A DNA stretch of 64,000 nucleotides from Micavibrio sp. (GCA_026989265.1 JALSJP010000016.1:62001-126000), one strand, 5' to 3'. Counted from the stretch's first letter, positions 19,806 through 29,070 are shown. Program-made: numbers and translations. The notes: a model not told the origin generated them from the letters alone.

Positions 19806-20324
19806 TTAAATACCACATTCCTTAGAAATAGCCTTATAAGCAGAGCCAGAACCTTTCAAGCTATAAGTATCCGTGGTTAGTGTACCGCGAGCAGACGTAC
19901 CCTTAACAACCATTTTTGAACCTGTTTGTATGGCTTTTGCGAGCTTAGAGTCCGCGTTAGCATCTGGCGCCCAAGCGGTATCATCTTGTGTAAACAGCAC
20001 ATAACGCTTACCATCAATAGTAACGGTAGCATCACTGCCCGCCTTATAAGTGTAGCCAGTAATATAACTAAATACATTCCGTGTGTTTTCTGATGGGCGG
20101 TGCGTGATAAGGGCAAAAATCTCACCACGATTAGTATATTTACCTTGCGCTTTTACAGGCTTACTCACCATATAACATACTTTACTGCCATTTTCGCTCA
20201 AGCTATATGATGTCCAATCCCCATGCTTACCAAGCTGTTTAGGGTTGGTCGCATAAGATGCGGAAGACATTAAAACCAAAGCACCGAGCGCAAAAAGAGA
20301 AAACCTAAATATTTTTCCACACAT
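19806..20324 (-). CDS. IalB-like exported protein
   Basis: A 172-residue protein with a signal peptide (FSLFALGALVLMSSASYA). After it comes KQLGKHGDWTSYSLSENGSKVCYMVSKP, the N-terminal pattern of invasion-associated locus B (IalB) family proteins. One Cys follows early and one ends the chain (SKECGI). TAGG lies about 10 bases before the ATG. IalB proteins are widespread in alphaproteobacteria and need not mean invasion. A second, more typical IalB gene lies at 26332. Confidence 0.8.
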   Translation of the reverse strand: MCGKIFRFSLFALGALVLMSSASYATNPKQLGKHGDWTSYSLSENGSKVCYMVSKPVKAQGKYTNRGEIFALITHRPSENTRNVFSYITGYTYKAGSDATVTIDGKRYVLFTQDDTAWAPDANADSKLAKAIQTGSKMVVKGTSARGTLTTDTYSLKGSGSAYKAISKECGI

Positions 20325-20433
20325 AATAAAACCTAGCTATAACCCCTGTTAAATACACTCATCGCAGTCTATATAATTCACCTTATTGTGCAAAACTGAA
20401 AATACAATTGAAACAAATTCATCCACAATACTA

Positions 20434-20997
20434 TTATAATTTAGATGGATCAAAATCTGACACGTCACCCTCATCAGCGCCCAAATCTTCATCTAGAATG
20501 TCACCATCATCAGCTTCAGGGGTATTACTTTCCCCTTCATTATAAGCAGCCATTTCCGCAGCATATACTTTTTCTTTTGAATACCTATATAATTCCAGTA
20601 TTTCAATTCGCGGCACTTCAAATACAGCTCGACGCTCATCAATGGATGCCCTCAATTCTTTTGCGCTCTCTCTAAATGCAAGGCTGCGCCCATATATATC
20701 GTAATATTCATTATCTATGTCCGTTGAAACAGTGCCTTTCACAGCATCCGAAGAAGTCGGTATTGATTCTATTAAGGCTTTTACCTCTTCAAGATTAAGG
20801 ACTTTATCATTCTCAACCTCTTCAATTTCAGAATTAGAGGTTTCATGATTAGCATCTTCCTCGGACTCTACATCCTCATCAAGAACAACCTCCTCAGGCA
20901 ACATATCATCAATCGCAGAATCTTGAGCATGCGCATAATGAATAGGCAAAAGGCTGAAAGCTACAAAAAGGAAGGTAATATAAGTAAGAAATTTCAT
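20434..20997 (-). CDS. Acidic exported protein of unknown function
   Basis: A 187-residue protein with signal peptide FLTYITFLFVAFSLLPIHYAHA. The mature part is strongly acidic at both ends, with a central segment DIYGRSLAFRESAKELRASIDERRAVFEVPRIE that looks helical. I chose the ATG at 20997 because GGAG stands 9 bases upstream and the signal peptide starts there. No family is recognised. It lies between rsmE and the IalB-like gene, all on the minus strand. Confidence 0.7.
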   Translation of the reverse strand: MKFLTYITFLFVAFSLLPIHYAHAQDSAIDDMLPEEVVLDEDVESEEDANHETSNSEIEEVENDKVLNLEEVKALIESIPTSSDAVKGTVSTDIDNEYYDIYGRSLAFRESAKELRASIDERRAVFEVPRIEILELYRYSKEKVYAAEMAAYNEGESNTPEADDGDILDEDLGADEGDVSDFDPSKL

Positions 20998-21065
20998 CGA
21001 AGAACTCCGAAAATAGTAAAACAATCTATATAGACTACATTATATTTTAAACTTAATCAATTTAT

Positions 21066-21776
21066 CTATAATGATAAGCGCACATAAGATAAACAAGCAA
21101 TAGCAGCCGTCTCTACGCGCAAGATATTATCACCCAAATTAATTGCCGCTACTTTTTCACTAGAGAGTAATAACTCTATTTCCTGCTGATCAAACCCTCC
21201 TTCAGCGCCAATTATAAACGATGCCCCATCCTCATACGAATATGAAGAAATTAGCTTTGCTCCATTATTGCGCTCTAAACACGCATATAACCGCTCTTTT
21301 GACAATATATCACCTAGCTTTTGCATGGGATATAACATGGGCAAGTCAAGACGTTCGCATTGCTCGGCTGCCTCTATAATTTGTGCATTTATACGCCCTT
21401 CATTAAGCTTGCGATTTTCTGTGCGGTTCATAATTATTGGGTAAAGCCCCGTAACGCCAAGCTCCACCGCTTTTTCTATCAAAAAATTCATACGATGCTT
21501 TTTAATTGGTGAGAAAAATAAATTAAGCTCAATTGGCGCAATAGGCTGTTTTTTAATCTGCTTTGTTAAAGTAATAGTGCCATCTTTTTTCCCGAGTGCA
21601 TCTATTAACGCCAGCCACTCACCATCTTCTCCATTAAAAATGCGCAATATATCGCCTGCGCCCTTACGCAAAACATTCCTCAAATAATGCGAATGCTCCG
21701 CGCCCAAAGAAATTTTTGCATTTTCTTTAAACGAAGCATTGAGATATAGGCGTGGATACTTGTATAAATCTACCAT
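21066..21776 (-). CDS. rsmE: 16S rRNA m3U1498 methyltransferase
   Basis: SPOUT-class methyltransferase that modifies U1498 of 16S rRNA. The 236 residues contain the PUA-like N-terminus (HSHYLRNVLRKGAGD) and the knot motifs: FSPIKKHRMNFLIEKAVELGV, FIIGAEGGFDQQEIELL and NLGDNILRVETAAIACL. I start at the ATG 21776, matching usual family starts; an upstream extension of 13 codons runs into ubiA. The start codon overlaps the ubiA start head to head in one CATG. Confidence 0.94.
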   Translation of the reverse strand: MVDLYKYPRLYLNASFKENAKISLGAEHSHYLRNVLRKGAGDILRIFNGEDGEWLALIDALGKKDGTITLTKQIKKQPIAPIELNLFFSPIKKHRMNFLIEKAVELGVTGLYPIIMNRTENRKLNEGRINAQIIEAAEQCERLDLPMLYPMQKLGDILSKERLYACLERNNGAKLISSYSYEDGASFIIGAEGGFDQQEIELLLSSEKVAAINLGDNILRVETAAIACLSYVRLSL

Positions 21777-22680
21777 GACAAAGCCAGTGAACACCAAAGA
21801 GCATACAGATATCAAGAAAATTATATGGGTCGAGCGATTTTTGCCCGAATATTTGCGCCCCTATGCTTATCTTATGAGGCTTGACCGCCCAATTGGAATT
21901 TGGCTTTTGCTGATACCATCCTTATGGGGGATAACCCTTGCATCTAATGGATCATTAAATATTAAAATCATTACACTATTTATTATTGGTGCAATAATTA
22001 TGCGCGGAGCGGGCTGCGTGGTAAATGACCTATGGGATCGTGATTTAGATAGACTAGTAAAGCGCACAAAAAGCCGTCCAATAGCTAGCGGCGCAATATC
22101 ACCAAAAAAAGCTACGTTGTTTTTAGCTACATTGTTGCTAATTAGTCTAGTTGTATTATTACAATTCAATATAACCACCATAATTCTAGGGTTTTTAGCC
22201 ATACCTTTGATTATATCCTACCCCTTAATGAAGCGTATAACATGGTGGCCTCAGGCTTTCTTAGGTTTGACATTTAACTTCAGCGCATTAATGGGGTGGA
22301 GCGCAGTAGCGGGAGAAATTTCAGCTCCCACCATATTACTATATATAGGAGGAATATTCTGGACGCTTGGATATGACACAATATATGCGCATCAAGATAA
22401 AGAAGACGATGCAATGGCTGGAATAAAATCAACTGCTCTTAAATTTGGTAAGCATAGCAAATCATGGGTAGGCTTATTTTACTCTTTAAGCATATTATCT
22501 ATTTTTTGCGCCAATGTCATGGTAAATGGTGCAGATCCAATGTCATTACTCATAGCCCTACCAGTAATTCACTTTATATGGCAGATAAAAAAATGGAATG
22601 CAAACGACCAATCCAGCTCCCTATATATTTTTAAATCCAACAAAATTGCAGGATTGTTAATCCTTATTAGCCTCTTATAA
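21775..22680 (+). CDS. ubiA: 4-hydroxybenzoate polyprenyltransferase
   Basis: Membrane enzyme that attaches the polyprenyl tail to 4-hydroxybenzoate in ubiquinone synthesis. The two Asp-rich motifs that bind Mg-diphosphate are present: NDLWDRDLDRLVKRTKSRP and YAHQDKEDD. There are several hydrophobic segments, and 301 residues is a normal length. The start at 21775 shares its bases with the rsmE start on the other strand. The alternative codon-5 GTG would separate them slightly. Confidence 0.95.
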   Translation: MTKPVNTKEHTDIKKIIWVERFLPEYLRPYAYLMRLDRPIGIWLLLIPSLWGITLASNGSLNIKIITLFIIGAIIMRGAGCVVNDLWDRDLDRLVKRTKSRPIASGAISPKKATLFLATLLLISLVVLLQFNITTIILGFLAIPLIISYPLMKRITWWPQAFLGLTFNFSALMGWSAVAGEISAPTILLYIGGIFWTLGYDTIYAHQDKEDDAMAGIKSTALKFGKHSKSWVGLFYSLSILSIFCANVMVNGADPMSLLIALPVIHFIWQIKKWNANDQSSSLYIFKSNKIAGLLILISLL

Positions 22681-22701
22681 GTAGCAATTATAAGTAGCAA
22701 T

Positions 22702-22736
22702 AAAAAAAGCCCCCGAATATTGGGGGCTTAAATTTA
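22702..22736 (-). terminator. Intrinsic terminator after the autotransporter gene
   Basis: AAGCCCCC (22707-22714), loop of 7, GGGGGCTT (22722-22729). On the minus strand the stem is followed by a run of seven T, so it ends the autotransporter transcript. It may also stop ubiA from the other side less efficiently. Confidence 0.85.
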
Positions 22737-22786
22737 AATCATATATTCTAGGCACTAAAATAATTAATGCCAGTGAGGCATCCGAC

Positions 22787-25700
22787 CTAGAATTTGTAAG
22801 CTGCTTTCAGATAGCCTGAATGCGCTTTATAAGATGAGCTAACATCAAGATCATAATTCGCTGTCAATTCCCAGTTATCTGCTGAGAAGTAAGTAATACC
22901 GGCATCGATATTGAACTCGCTTCTTTCAGCGTCAGCACCTTTGGACTTGAATGATGTTGCGGATGCACCAGCTAGGCTTGAAGAAGTTTCAACTTCATCA
23001 GCTATAACATCATATGTGTAACCAACACCCAAAACAGGCTTCAATACTGAACCATCAGATTGCTCTAAGTTCCATGATGTCTTAACTGCAACACCAAGAT
23101 CAAGAACATTGAAGTTTTCTGTATTTACAGTCAAGTTCGCTCCACCAGCACCAGTTTCAGTATAATTATCAACTGAAACATATGTGTAGTTAGAAGATAC
23201 GCTAGGAGTTATAACAAAACCTTGGCTTGTCTGATAATCACGTCCAACTTCAGCCCCAATAGAGAACTGATTGCTGTCTGTGTCACCATTAGCATTAAGA
23301 CCTGAAATACCACCAACATCATAACGAGTTGAATCAATGCTGTTCCATGCATAAGCAACTTGACCACTTAGATATGTACGATCATCAAGGTCAACATCTC
23401 CATATGCTGTCAATTGGTAAGAATCAACATCAGTATTGGTTCTTGTCGCATTCTTTGATGTAACGTCTGTATTACCATAGCTAAACGCCAAGCCTACAAC
23501 CGCTTTATCAGAAATGTTTGAAGTATCAACACCAACTGCAACGCCATATGTATCAGCATCAAAGCCATCAACACCATCGCGCTTGTCCATCTCAGCTAAT
23601 TTACCGAACGCTTGTCCCCAAACTTTCAGACCATTAGACATGTCACCAGCAACCATTCCAGTTTCAGAAGAACCGTCACGAAGAGAGGCCATGCGGTAGG
23701 AAACAATGTCAGAAGCCTGACCTGAAACCTGAAGACCAGCTAATACAGAACCACCATCAACAGTAGGAGCAACAGCTTCCAACACTTCATTAACAGCAGC
23801 CTGATCAACAGCATCAGCTACATTATCAACAATCGTGTCAAGATCAGTATCAGCACCAATAACTATACCATCAAGAGCAGTGGCAACGCCGGCATTACCA
23901 ACATTATCACTCATTGAAGCAATAGTTTTCTTAGCAACTGTTACATCAGTATTAGCACCATTATTAGCAACTGTGAAATCATACTGATATGAATTATCAA
24001 CCAATGTAGCAGCACCAGTCTGAATACCAGTCAATAATTGAACCGTACCTGCCGTCATATTACCAGTAACATCAATTGTAAGGTTAGTAGCAGTTAATGT
24101 TCCACCAGCGCCAGTATCAGTCAATGAACCAAAGTCAGCGGCAGCCAATGTACCATTGGCATCATTAGCCTTTAACACATAAGAACCAGTATCGCTCAAT
24201 GTAGTAGCCTCAACCGTAGCGCCAACACCAACAATAGACGTACCAGTGTTAGTAAAAGCAGCATCAGAAGTTACGTTAGCATTAAAACGAGCAGTTGCAG
24301 CAGCCGAAACAGTAATTGCACCAACATCAAAGCCCGCGCCCGTACCAACAATACCAGCAAAAGTAACGTCTGATGTTGTTGTACCATTACCAATTGTCAA
24401 GACACCGTCGCCAGCGCCATTACCAACTATAGTACCAGAAACTGTTTGAGCAGAATTACCCAAGAATTGCAAAATATCAGCATCATCTAGAGTAACAGCG
24501 TCAACAAACAAGTTGCCAGTTGTAGTAACTGTCTGCGTTGTGCCACCGCCCAAAGTCAAAGCAGCAAGTGAATTAGCTGTACTCGCACCTAAGTTACCAA
24601 CGATAGTAGTTGTACCAGCGCCATTAGCAATAGTAATAGTACCTTGACCATCTGTTGTGTTTGTAAAGTTACCAGTCACAGCTTTGTTACCAGCCGCTAA
24701 AGCCAATGTACCAGCCGCAGAAAATGTTGTAGTGCCAACATTATATGCATTTGTGCCACCAGATTGTGTCAATGTAACCGCCGCGATATCAGCAGTTCCT
24801 TGCGTAATAGCACCTGCAATAGTAGTTGCAGCATCAACATCCAACGCACCCGCGCCAGTAATAGCACCAGTTAAACCACCAGTACCAGTAAACTGAATAG
24901 TGCCAGAGTTAGCAACAGCGGCAGTAATTGCGCCAGCGCCTTGATCTAATTTAGCACCAGAAGCGATAGTAACCGTTGTTGCAGCAATAGCAGCATCAGA
25001 GTTTAACACCGTATCTGTGCCAGTTACGCTAACTGTATCAATATTTGAAGTAGCTGCGCCACTAACAGTAATTGTTTTTCCACCAGTAAACACTAACGCA
25101 ACAGTATCCGCCGCGCCACCACCAGCAATCGCGCCAGCAACAGTAGTATCAGCAGAACCGCCGAATGTAGCAGTAACAGTGTCAGTTCCAGAGTTATCAC
25201 CAAGTGAAATACCGCTTGCAGTAGCAACATTTGCCGTAAATGTCACAGACTGATCATTACCGTCGTTATTAACAGTAATTGTATCAACAGTAGTCGCACC
25301 AATAATACCAGAGAAAGTAACACCATTAGCATTGGTAACAACGATATTACCCTCACCAGCAGCACCACCAGCAATCGCGCCAGCAACAGTCTGAGCAGCA
25401 GAACCAGATAATGTCAATATAGCAGAGCCATTAGTACCATCATTTAATGTAATAGCGCCTGTATTAGTCGCACCATTAAGTGTTAGCGTAGCATCAGCAG
25501 CAGCATTAGCACCACCATTAACAGTCATGCCACCAGTAAATGTAGAATTACCAGTTACTGTTAATGTAGTAGTAGATGCAGCAGCAGCATTACCTGCAGT
25601 AATAGCAGACGTGCCAGTAACCGTTAACGCACCACCAACGCTCATAGCGTTTGTTGCAGCAGCATCAGGCTCAACGTTAGTCATTGACAAATTACCACCA

Positions 25701-26089
25701 ACTGAAACATCACCAGTAATTGTTGAAGCAACATTTCTAGTAGTTTGGTTAGTGACAGATTGAGTTAGGTTACCTGCACCTGATATATCAATTGAACCAA
25801 TAGTAATTGACACAGCAGCATCAGTTACCGTCGAGATCGTAACAGCGCCAGTCGTAGATGTAACCGCGCCGATAGTTGTAACACCAGTCTCAGATCCATC
25901 AACAGTAAACGCATTTGTAGTAGCGATAACATTATCACCAGCAGTCGGAGTAGCCACCATACCATTCCCAGCAGTTCCCCAAGTAGCAGCGCCCGTAAGC
26001 GTTAAATCAGCCGCTTGAGCCTGCCCAGCAAAAGAAACAGCGACCAACGCCGTCCCCACCAGTAAGGTTTTTTTCAAATTTAGTTCCAT
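22787..26089 (-). CDS. Autotransporter (type Va) with repeat-rich passenger domain
   Basis: An 1100-residue surface protein. The signal peptide is KTLLVGTALVAVSFAGQAQA. The passenger (~27-800) is rich in Ala, Gly, Thr, Val and Asn and built of beta-helix-like repeats. One ~70-residue unit recurs, seen as SAAQTVAGAIAGG...FSGIIG and SAQTVSGTIVGN...FAGIVG. The C-terminal ~280 residues are a beta-barrel (GLKVWGQAFGKLAEMDKRDG ... HSGYLKAAYKF) ending in Phe. The arrangement recalls Rickettsia Sca/OmpB proteins, but that is similarity of type, not proven homology of passenger. AGGAGAG precedes the ATG closely, implying strong expression. No protease motif was seen in the passenger. Confidence 0.92.
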   Translation of the reverse strand: MELNLKKTLLVGTALVAVSFAGQAQAADLTLTGAATWGTAGNGMVATPTAGDNVIATTNAFTVDGSETGVTTIGAVTSTTGAVTISTVTDAAVSITIGSIDISGAGNLTQSVTNQTTRNVASTITGDVSVGGNLSMTNVEPDAAATNAMSVGGALTVTGTSAITAGNAAAASTTTLTVTGNSTFTGGMTVNGGANAAADATLTLNGATNTGAITLNDGTNGSAILTLSGSAAQTVAGAIAGGAAGEGNIVVTNANGVTFSGIIGATTVDTITVNNDGNDQSVTFTANVATASGISLGDNSGTDTVTATFGGSADTTVAGAIAGGGAADTVALVFTGGKTITVSGAATSNIDTVSVTGTDTVLNSDAAIAATTVTIASGAKLDQGAGAITAAVANSGTIQFTGTGGLTGAITGAGALDVDAATTIAGAITQGTADIAAVTLTQSGGTNAYNVGTTTFSAAGTLALAAGNKAVTGNFTNTTDGQGTITIANGAGTTTIVGNLGASTANSLAALTLGGGTTQTVTTTGNLFVDAVTLDDADILQFLGNSAQTVSGTIVGNGAGDGVLTIGNGTTTSDVTFAGIVGTGAGFDVGAITVSAAATARFNANVTSDAAFTNTGTSIVGVGATVEATTLSDTGSYVLKANDANGTLAAADFGSLTDTGAGGTLTATNLTIDVTGNMTAGTVQLLTGIQTGAATLVDNSYQYDFTVANNGANTDVTVAKKTIASMSDNVGNAGVATALDGIVIGADTDLDTIVDNVADAVDQAAVNEVLEAVAPTVDGGSVLAGLQVSGQASDIVSYRMASLRDGSSETGMVAGDMSNGLKVWGQAFGKLAEMDKRDGVDGFDADTYGVAVGVDTSNISDKAVVGLAFSYGNTDVTSKNATRTNTDVDSYQLTAYGDVDLDDRTYLSGQVAYAWNSIDSTRYDVGGISGLNANGDTDSNQFSIGAEVGRDYQTSQGFVITPSVSSNYTYVSVDNYTETGAGGANLTVNTENFNVLDLGVAVKTSWNLEQSDGSVLKPVLGVGYTYDVIADEVETSSSLAGASATSFKSKGADAERSEFNIDAGITYFSADNWELTANYDLDVSSSYKAHSGYLKAAYKF

Positions 26090-26331
26090 TTTAGTTCTCT
26101 CCTAAGATTTTAGATTAATTGAAGGCAATAATACCAAGACCTACACCACGCAAACCCCAGCCCCTTATTTAATAAGGTAAAACACAGAAAACACCGCATA
26201 AACACATTAGATATATCCACGCATCATAGTTGTATCACCACAAAAGATTCGCACCAAGTCTCTTTTTTGATAAATAAACAATAAAATCAAATATGTTGCA
26301 AAAAAGCCACAATTCATATGTACAAGCAATA
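26090..26331. other. Leader region of the autotransporter gene
   Basis: About 240 bases between the second IalB-like gene and the autotransporter, both on the minus strand. It contains a 15-bp palindrome CCTTATTTAATAAGG (26163-26177), which could be an operator or a small hairpin in the leader. Confidence 0.35.
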
Positions 26332-26823
26332 TTACAAAGACTTATAGTTTTTAGTAAACCCCTTCAAAGACATTTCTATATTTATTGGCTGATTAGCCGC
26401 GCCCCTTGCCGTTACCAAAACCTTATTCCCACGCTTAAGATTATCAATCACTGTCTTTTTAAGCGTAAGATTTGACAAACACCCACCAGGAACGCAATAT
26501 TTGATCTTAAAGCTTACGGGCTTATTATCATCAATCTTCATAATGACCTTTTCTTGAACCAAAATCCCCAGCGGAAGCATAATAACAGCTTTAGACGTGC
26601 CACCTTCATCAGGAGAGCCAATAGAAAACTCCGCCACTCGCTGCCCTGTTTTTGCCACAGAGATTCTTTGAACCATCTCGCATAAATTTTTGCCCTCCAC
26701 CTCAGCACACCTAACATTCCACGGCGAGGGGGGTTCTGCAAGCACCTTAGAGCTTTGGAATAAAGCGCCCGCAAACACAAAAGTGACAAACAAACAAATA
26801 AAATATCTATTAAGATAAGACAT
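26332..26823 (-). CDS. Invasion-associated locus B (IalB) family protein
   Basis: A 163-residue exported protein, typical of the IalB family: signal peptide YFICLFVTFVFAGALFQSSKVLA, then PSPWNVRCAEVEGKNLCEM, LPLGILVQEKVIMKID and CVPGGCLSNLTL. The four cysteines in C-x(8)-C and C-x4-C spacing probably form disulphides. I use the ATG at 26823, with GAGG about 8 bases upstream, rather than the 40-codon extension. In Bartonella the homologue aids erythrocyte invasion; in other bacteria its role is unknown. Confidence 0.88.
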   Translation of the reverse strand: MSYLNRYFICLFVTFVFAGALFQSSKVLAEPPSPWNVRCAEVEGKNLCEMVQRISVAKTGQRVAEFSIGSPDEGGTSKAVIMLPLGILVQEKVIMKIDDNKPVSFKIKYCVPGGCLSNLTLKKTVIDNLKRGNKVLVTARGAANQPINIEMSLKGFTKNYKSL

Positions 26824-26929
26824 AGCGATCCTCTGAAATCTATTAATTAAGCTGTTACGATAATAAATATAAAGCAACCACGCAACACTGAATAAACAGA
26901 CGTTATCTTTACCCTCATAAAAATAACAT

Positions 26930-26947
26930 TTAGGGCCTGACACCTAA
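26930..26947. repeat. 18-bp palindromic repeat, copy 1
   Basis: TTAGGGCCTGACACCTAA with TTAGG/CCTAA ends. A copy differing at one base lies in opposite orientation at 56185-56202. It sits ~107 bases upstream of the IalB-family gene. Confidence 0.6.
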
Positions 26948-27171
26948 TATTGTTGTTTAAGGGGGATTTTGAGTTCACCCAAGGGTTGTTTTGGCTGACG
27001 GCATTGGGGTGCGAGGCTCTAACCTAGATGATGGATTTTTACATATAAATTTGGAGTGAGTAATACCCGAATCAAGCGCAGTTAAGATTAAAATCAATAA
27101 GGTTGATAAGAAAAATTAAAACCTTCAAGCCATTGATGTTGAAAGATTAAGGGGTAGTTGTTAAATGAATT
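26944..27171. other. Gene-free stretch before the DUF1150 gene
   Basis: About 230 bases with no convincing ORF on either strand. Apart from the palindromic repeat at its left end and the promoter at its right end I see no structure. Confidence 0.4.
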
Positions 27172-27201
27172 TTGACAAACAGGGTGTTTTTTAGGTATAG
27201 T
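27172..27201 (+). promoter_or_regulatory. Sigma70 promoter of the DUF1150 gene
   Basis: TTGACA (27172-27177) and TATAGT (27196-27201) with an 18-base spacer, 37 bases upstream of the start codon. This is a near-consensus promoter. Confidence 0.75.
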
Positions 27202-27203
27202 CT

Positions 27204-27238
27204 GATAATTAAGGGAGATAATTAAGGGAGATAATTAA
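27204..27238 (+). repeat. Tandem 13-bp repeat carrying duplicated Shine-Dalgarno sites
   Basis: GATAATTAAGGGA occurs at 27204-27216 and 27217-27229, followed by a partial third copy (GATAATTAA) that runs into the ATG at 27238. Each full unit with the next base holds an AAGGGAG ribosome-binding site; the second is spaced 7 bases from the ATG. Confidence 0.8.
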
Positions 27239-27480
27239 TGACAGATAGACATGCCGCAATAAATCATAAAACAAAAGTGGTGTTAAAGAATCTATCTATT
27301 CAGGATTTTAAAAATTTTGGCATTCAGCAAATTGCCTATATTAGAGCTGTGCAAAATGGGAGTGAAATTAATTATTCCGTTCATACTGCCGATGGCAAGA
27401 AAATCCATATGATGGATAGCCTTGATGAAGCAATAATCACTACTCGTCAAAGTAATCTTGAGCCTGTTACCGTTCATTAA
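27238..27480 (+). CDS. DUF1150 family protein
   Basis: An 80-residue alphaproteobacterial protein of the DUF1150 family. Family features are the middle IAYIRAVQNGSEINYSVHTADGKKIHMMDS and the end LEPVTVH. The function is unknown; in other alphaproteobacteria it often neighbours small heat-shock genes, but none is here. It has a near-consensus promoter and a duplicated ribosome-binding site, so it is probably well expressed. Confidence 0.82.
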   Translation: MTDRHAAINHKTKVVLKNLSIQDFKNFGIQQIAYIRAVQNGSEINYSVHTADGKKIHMMDSLDEAIITTRQSNLEPVTVH

Positions 27481-27527
27481 TGTTAGTATGGTACTTTAGA
27501 TTTTAAATAGTACATATTATAGCACAG

Positions 27528-27553
27528 TATAACGTATCAATATAACGTATCAA
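27528..27553. repeat. Tandem 13-bp duplication
   Basis: TATAACGTATCAA occurs twice without a gap, at 27528-27540 and 27541-27553, 48 bases after the DUF1150 stop. It has the same unit length as, but no sequence similarity to, the repeat before that gene. Confidence 0.8.
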
Positions 27554-27574
27554 TTACCCAACAGGAAAGCCGTC

Positions 27575-27697
27575 GTGTCCTATATAAATAACGGTGGAAA
27601 TAAAGTTGAAGATTTAGCACCTAATGCTCTTGTACATAGAAAAAATATTATTGGTAAAATGCTTAAAAAACATGGGCATGTCTTATTGTTAATCTAG
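27575..27697 (+). CDS. Possible 40-residue protein
   Basis: A GTG-initiated frame of 40 codons beginning VSYINNGGNKVEDLAPNALV and ending HGHVLLLI, with AGGAAAG about 7 bases upstream. It overlaps the end of cysS by four bases. Composition is protein-like but no family is recognised. It could be a real small gene co-transcribed with DUF1150, or chance. Confidence 0.3.
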   Translation: MSYINNGGNKVEDLAPNALVHRKNIIGKMLKKHGHVLLLI

Positions 27698-29070
27698 ACC
27701 ACTATATATCTTTTCCAAATCGCACCATCCGCCGTATCTTCAATTGTAACTCCCATAGATATTAGTTCATCGCGGATTTCATCAGACCTTGCAAAGTCTT
27801 TATTCATCCTTGCAGCCGTTCTTTGCTGCAGCAAATTTTCGATATATGGCACATCAAGATCACCATCAAAAACCTTGCTTTCAAGCCATTTTTCGGGGCT
27901 ATGCTGCAATATTCCAAGTATATTACCCACAGCAATTAGCTTTGACTTAAGCTCTGGCGAGTTTTCTTGTTTAAGCAGATTATTCATCTCTGTAATAGCT
28001 AGCGGAGTATTCAAATCATCGCATAAAACATCTAAAATCTTAGATGAATTAATATCGACAATATCCATATCTTTCATTTGATTTAGGCGTTTATAGAATT
28101 TATCCAATGTCTTTTTCGCATTGGCAATCGCATTTCCTGTCCAATCAAGCGGTTTGCGATAGTGAGTGGATAACAAAGCCAAGCGCAAAGTCTCGCCCTC
28201 ATGGTCTTTTACCAAATCATGGGCAAGCACCACATTACCAAGAGATTTTGACATTTTCTCGCCGTCTACCGTGACAAAACCATTATGCACCCAAAATTTA
28301 GCAAATGAAGATAAATCATCCGCCGAGCCATGAGCGCAGCAGCTTTGTGCTATCTCATTCTCATGATGCGGGAATTTCAAATCAGCGCCCCCGCCATGAA
28401 TATCAAACGGCAAGCCCAAATGCTCCGCCGCCATGGCAGAGCATTCAATATGCCAACCTGGACGACCCGCCCCCCATGGGCTACCCCAAGCTGGCTCACC
28501 CTTGTGGCTAGGCTTCCACAACACAAAATCCGCAGCATCGCGCTTATATGAAGCAATATCCACCCGCGCGCCTGCCATTTGCTCATCATGGCTGCGCCCT
28601 GACAATCCGCCATATTTGGCAAAAGACGGCACGTGAAACAACACATGACCATCCGCCTCATAAGCATGATTTTTTGCGATTAATATCTGAATAAGAGCAA
28701 TCATATCCGCAATATGCTCTGTCGCGCGTGGCTGAATATCAGGAGCAATAACTCCAAGGCTTGCCATATCCGCATTATAAATATCAGCATATTTTTTGGT
28801 TATAACGCTTATTTCCTCACCGCTTTTTTGGGAGGCTGCAATAATTTTATCGTCAATATCGGTTATATTAGATACATATGTCACTTTTGGATAAATAATG
28901 CGCAAAATCCGAGATAGCACATCAAACACTACTGCCATGCGCGCATTACCAATATGAGCATAGCTGTAAACCGTTGGTCCGCAAGCATAAATCCGCACAT
29001 GCTTCGTGTCAATCGGTTCAAATACTTCCTTTTTTCGGGTCAATGAATTATATAATTTCAACTCAGCCAT
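27694..29070 (-). CDS. cysS: Cysteinyl-tRNA synthetase
   Basis: Class-I synthetase charging tRNA-Cys. The 458 residues show zinc ligand Cys30 in YACGPTVYSYAHIGN, with the HIGH-type HIGN at 39-42, the other zinc ligands in HIECSAMAAEHLG and FPHHENEIAQS, and KMSKS in GEKMSKSLGN. The C-terminal DALR-like region ends in TAARMNKDFARSDEIRDEL. Length is normal. It is divergent from folE. Confidence 0.97.
   Translation of the reverse strand: MAELKLYNSLTRKKEVFEPIDTKHVRIYACGPTVYSYAHIGNARMAVVFDVLSRILRIIYPKVTYVSNITDIDDKIIAASQKSGEEISVITKKYADIYNADMASLGVIAPDIQPRATEHIADMIALIQILIAKNHAYEADGHVLFHVPSFAKYGGLSGRSHDEQMAGARVDIASYKRDAADFVLWKPSHKGEPAWGSPWGAGRPGWHIECSAMAAEHLGLPFDIHGGGADLKFPHHENEIAQSCCAHGSADDLSSFAKFWVHNGFVTVDGEKMSKSLGNVVLAHDLVKDHEGETLRLALLSTHYRKPLDWTGNAIANAKKTLDKFYKRLNQMKDMDIVDINSSKILDVLCDDLNTPLAITEMNNLLKQENSPELKSKLIAVGNILGILQHSPEKWLESKVFDGDLDVPYIENLLQQRTAARMNKDFARSDEIRDELISMGVTIEDTADGAIWKRYIVV

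Noticed and set aside
23514-25763. Series of Val/Pro/Ala-rich plus-strand ORFs
   Set aside because: They are antisense readings of the Thr/Ala/Gly-rich autotransporter gene.
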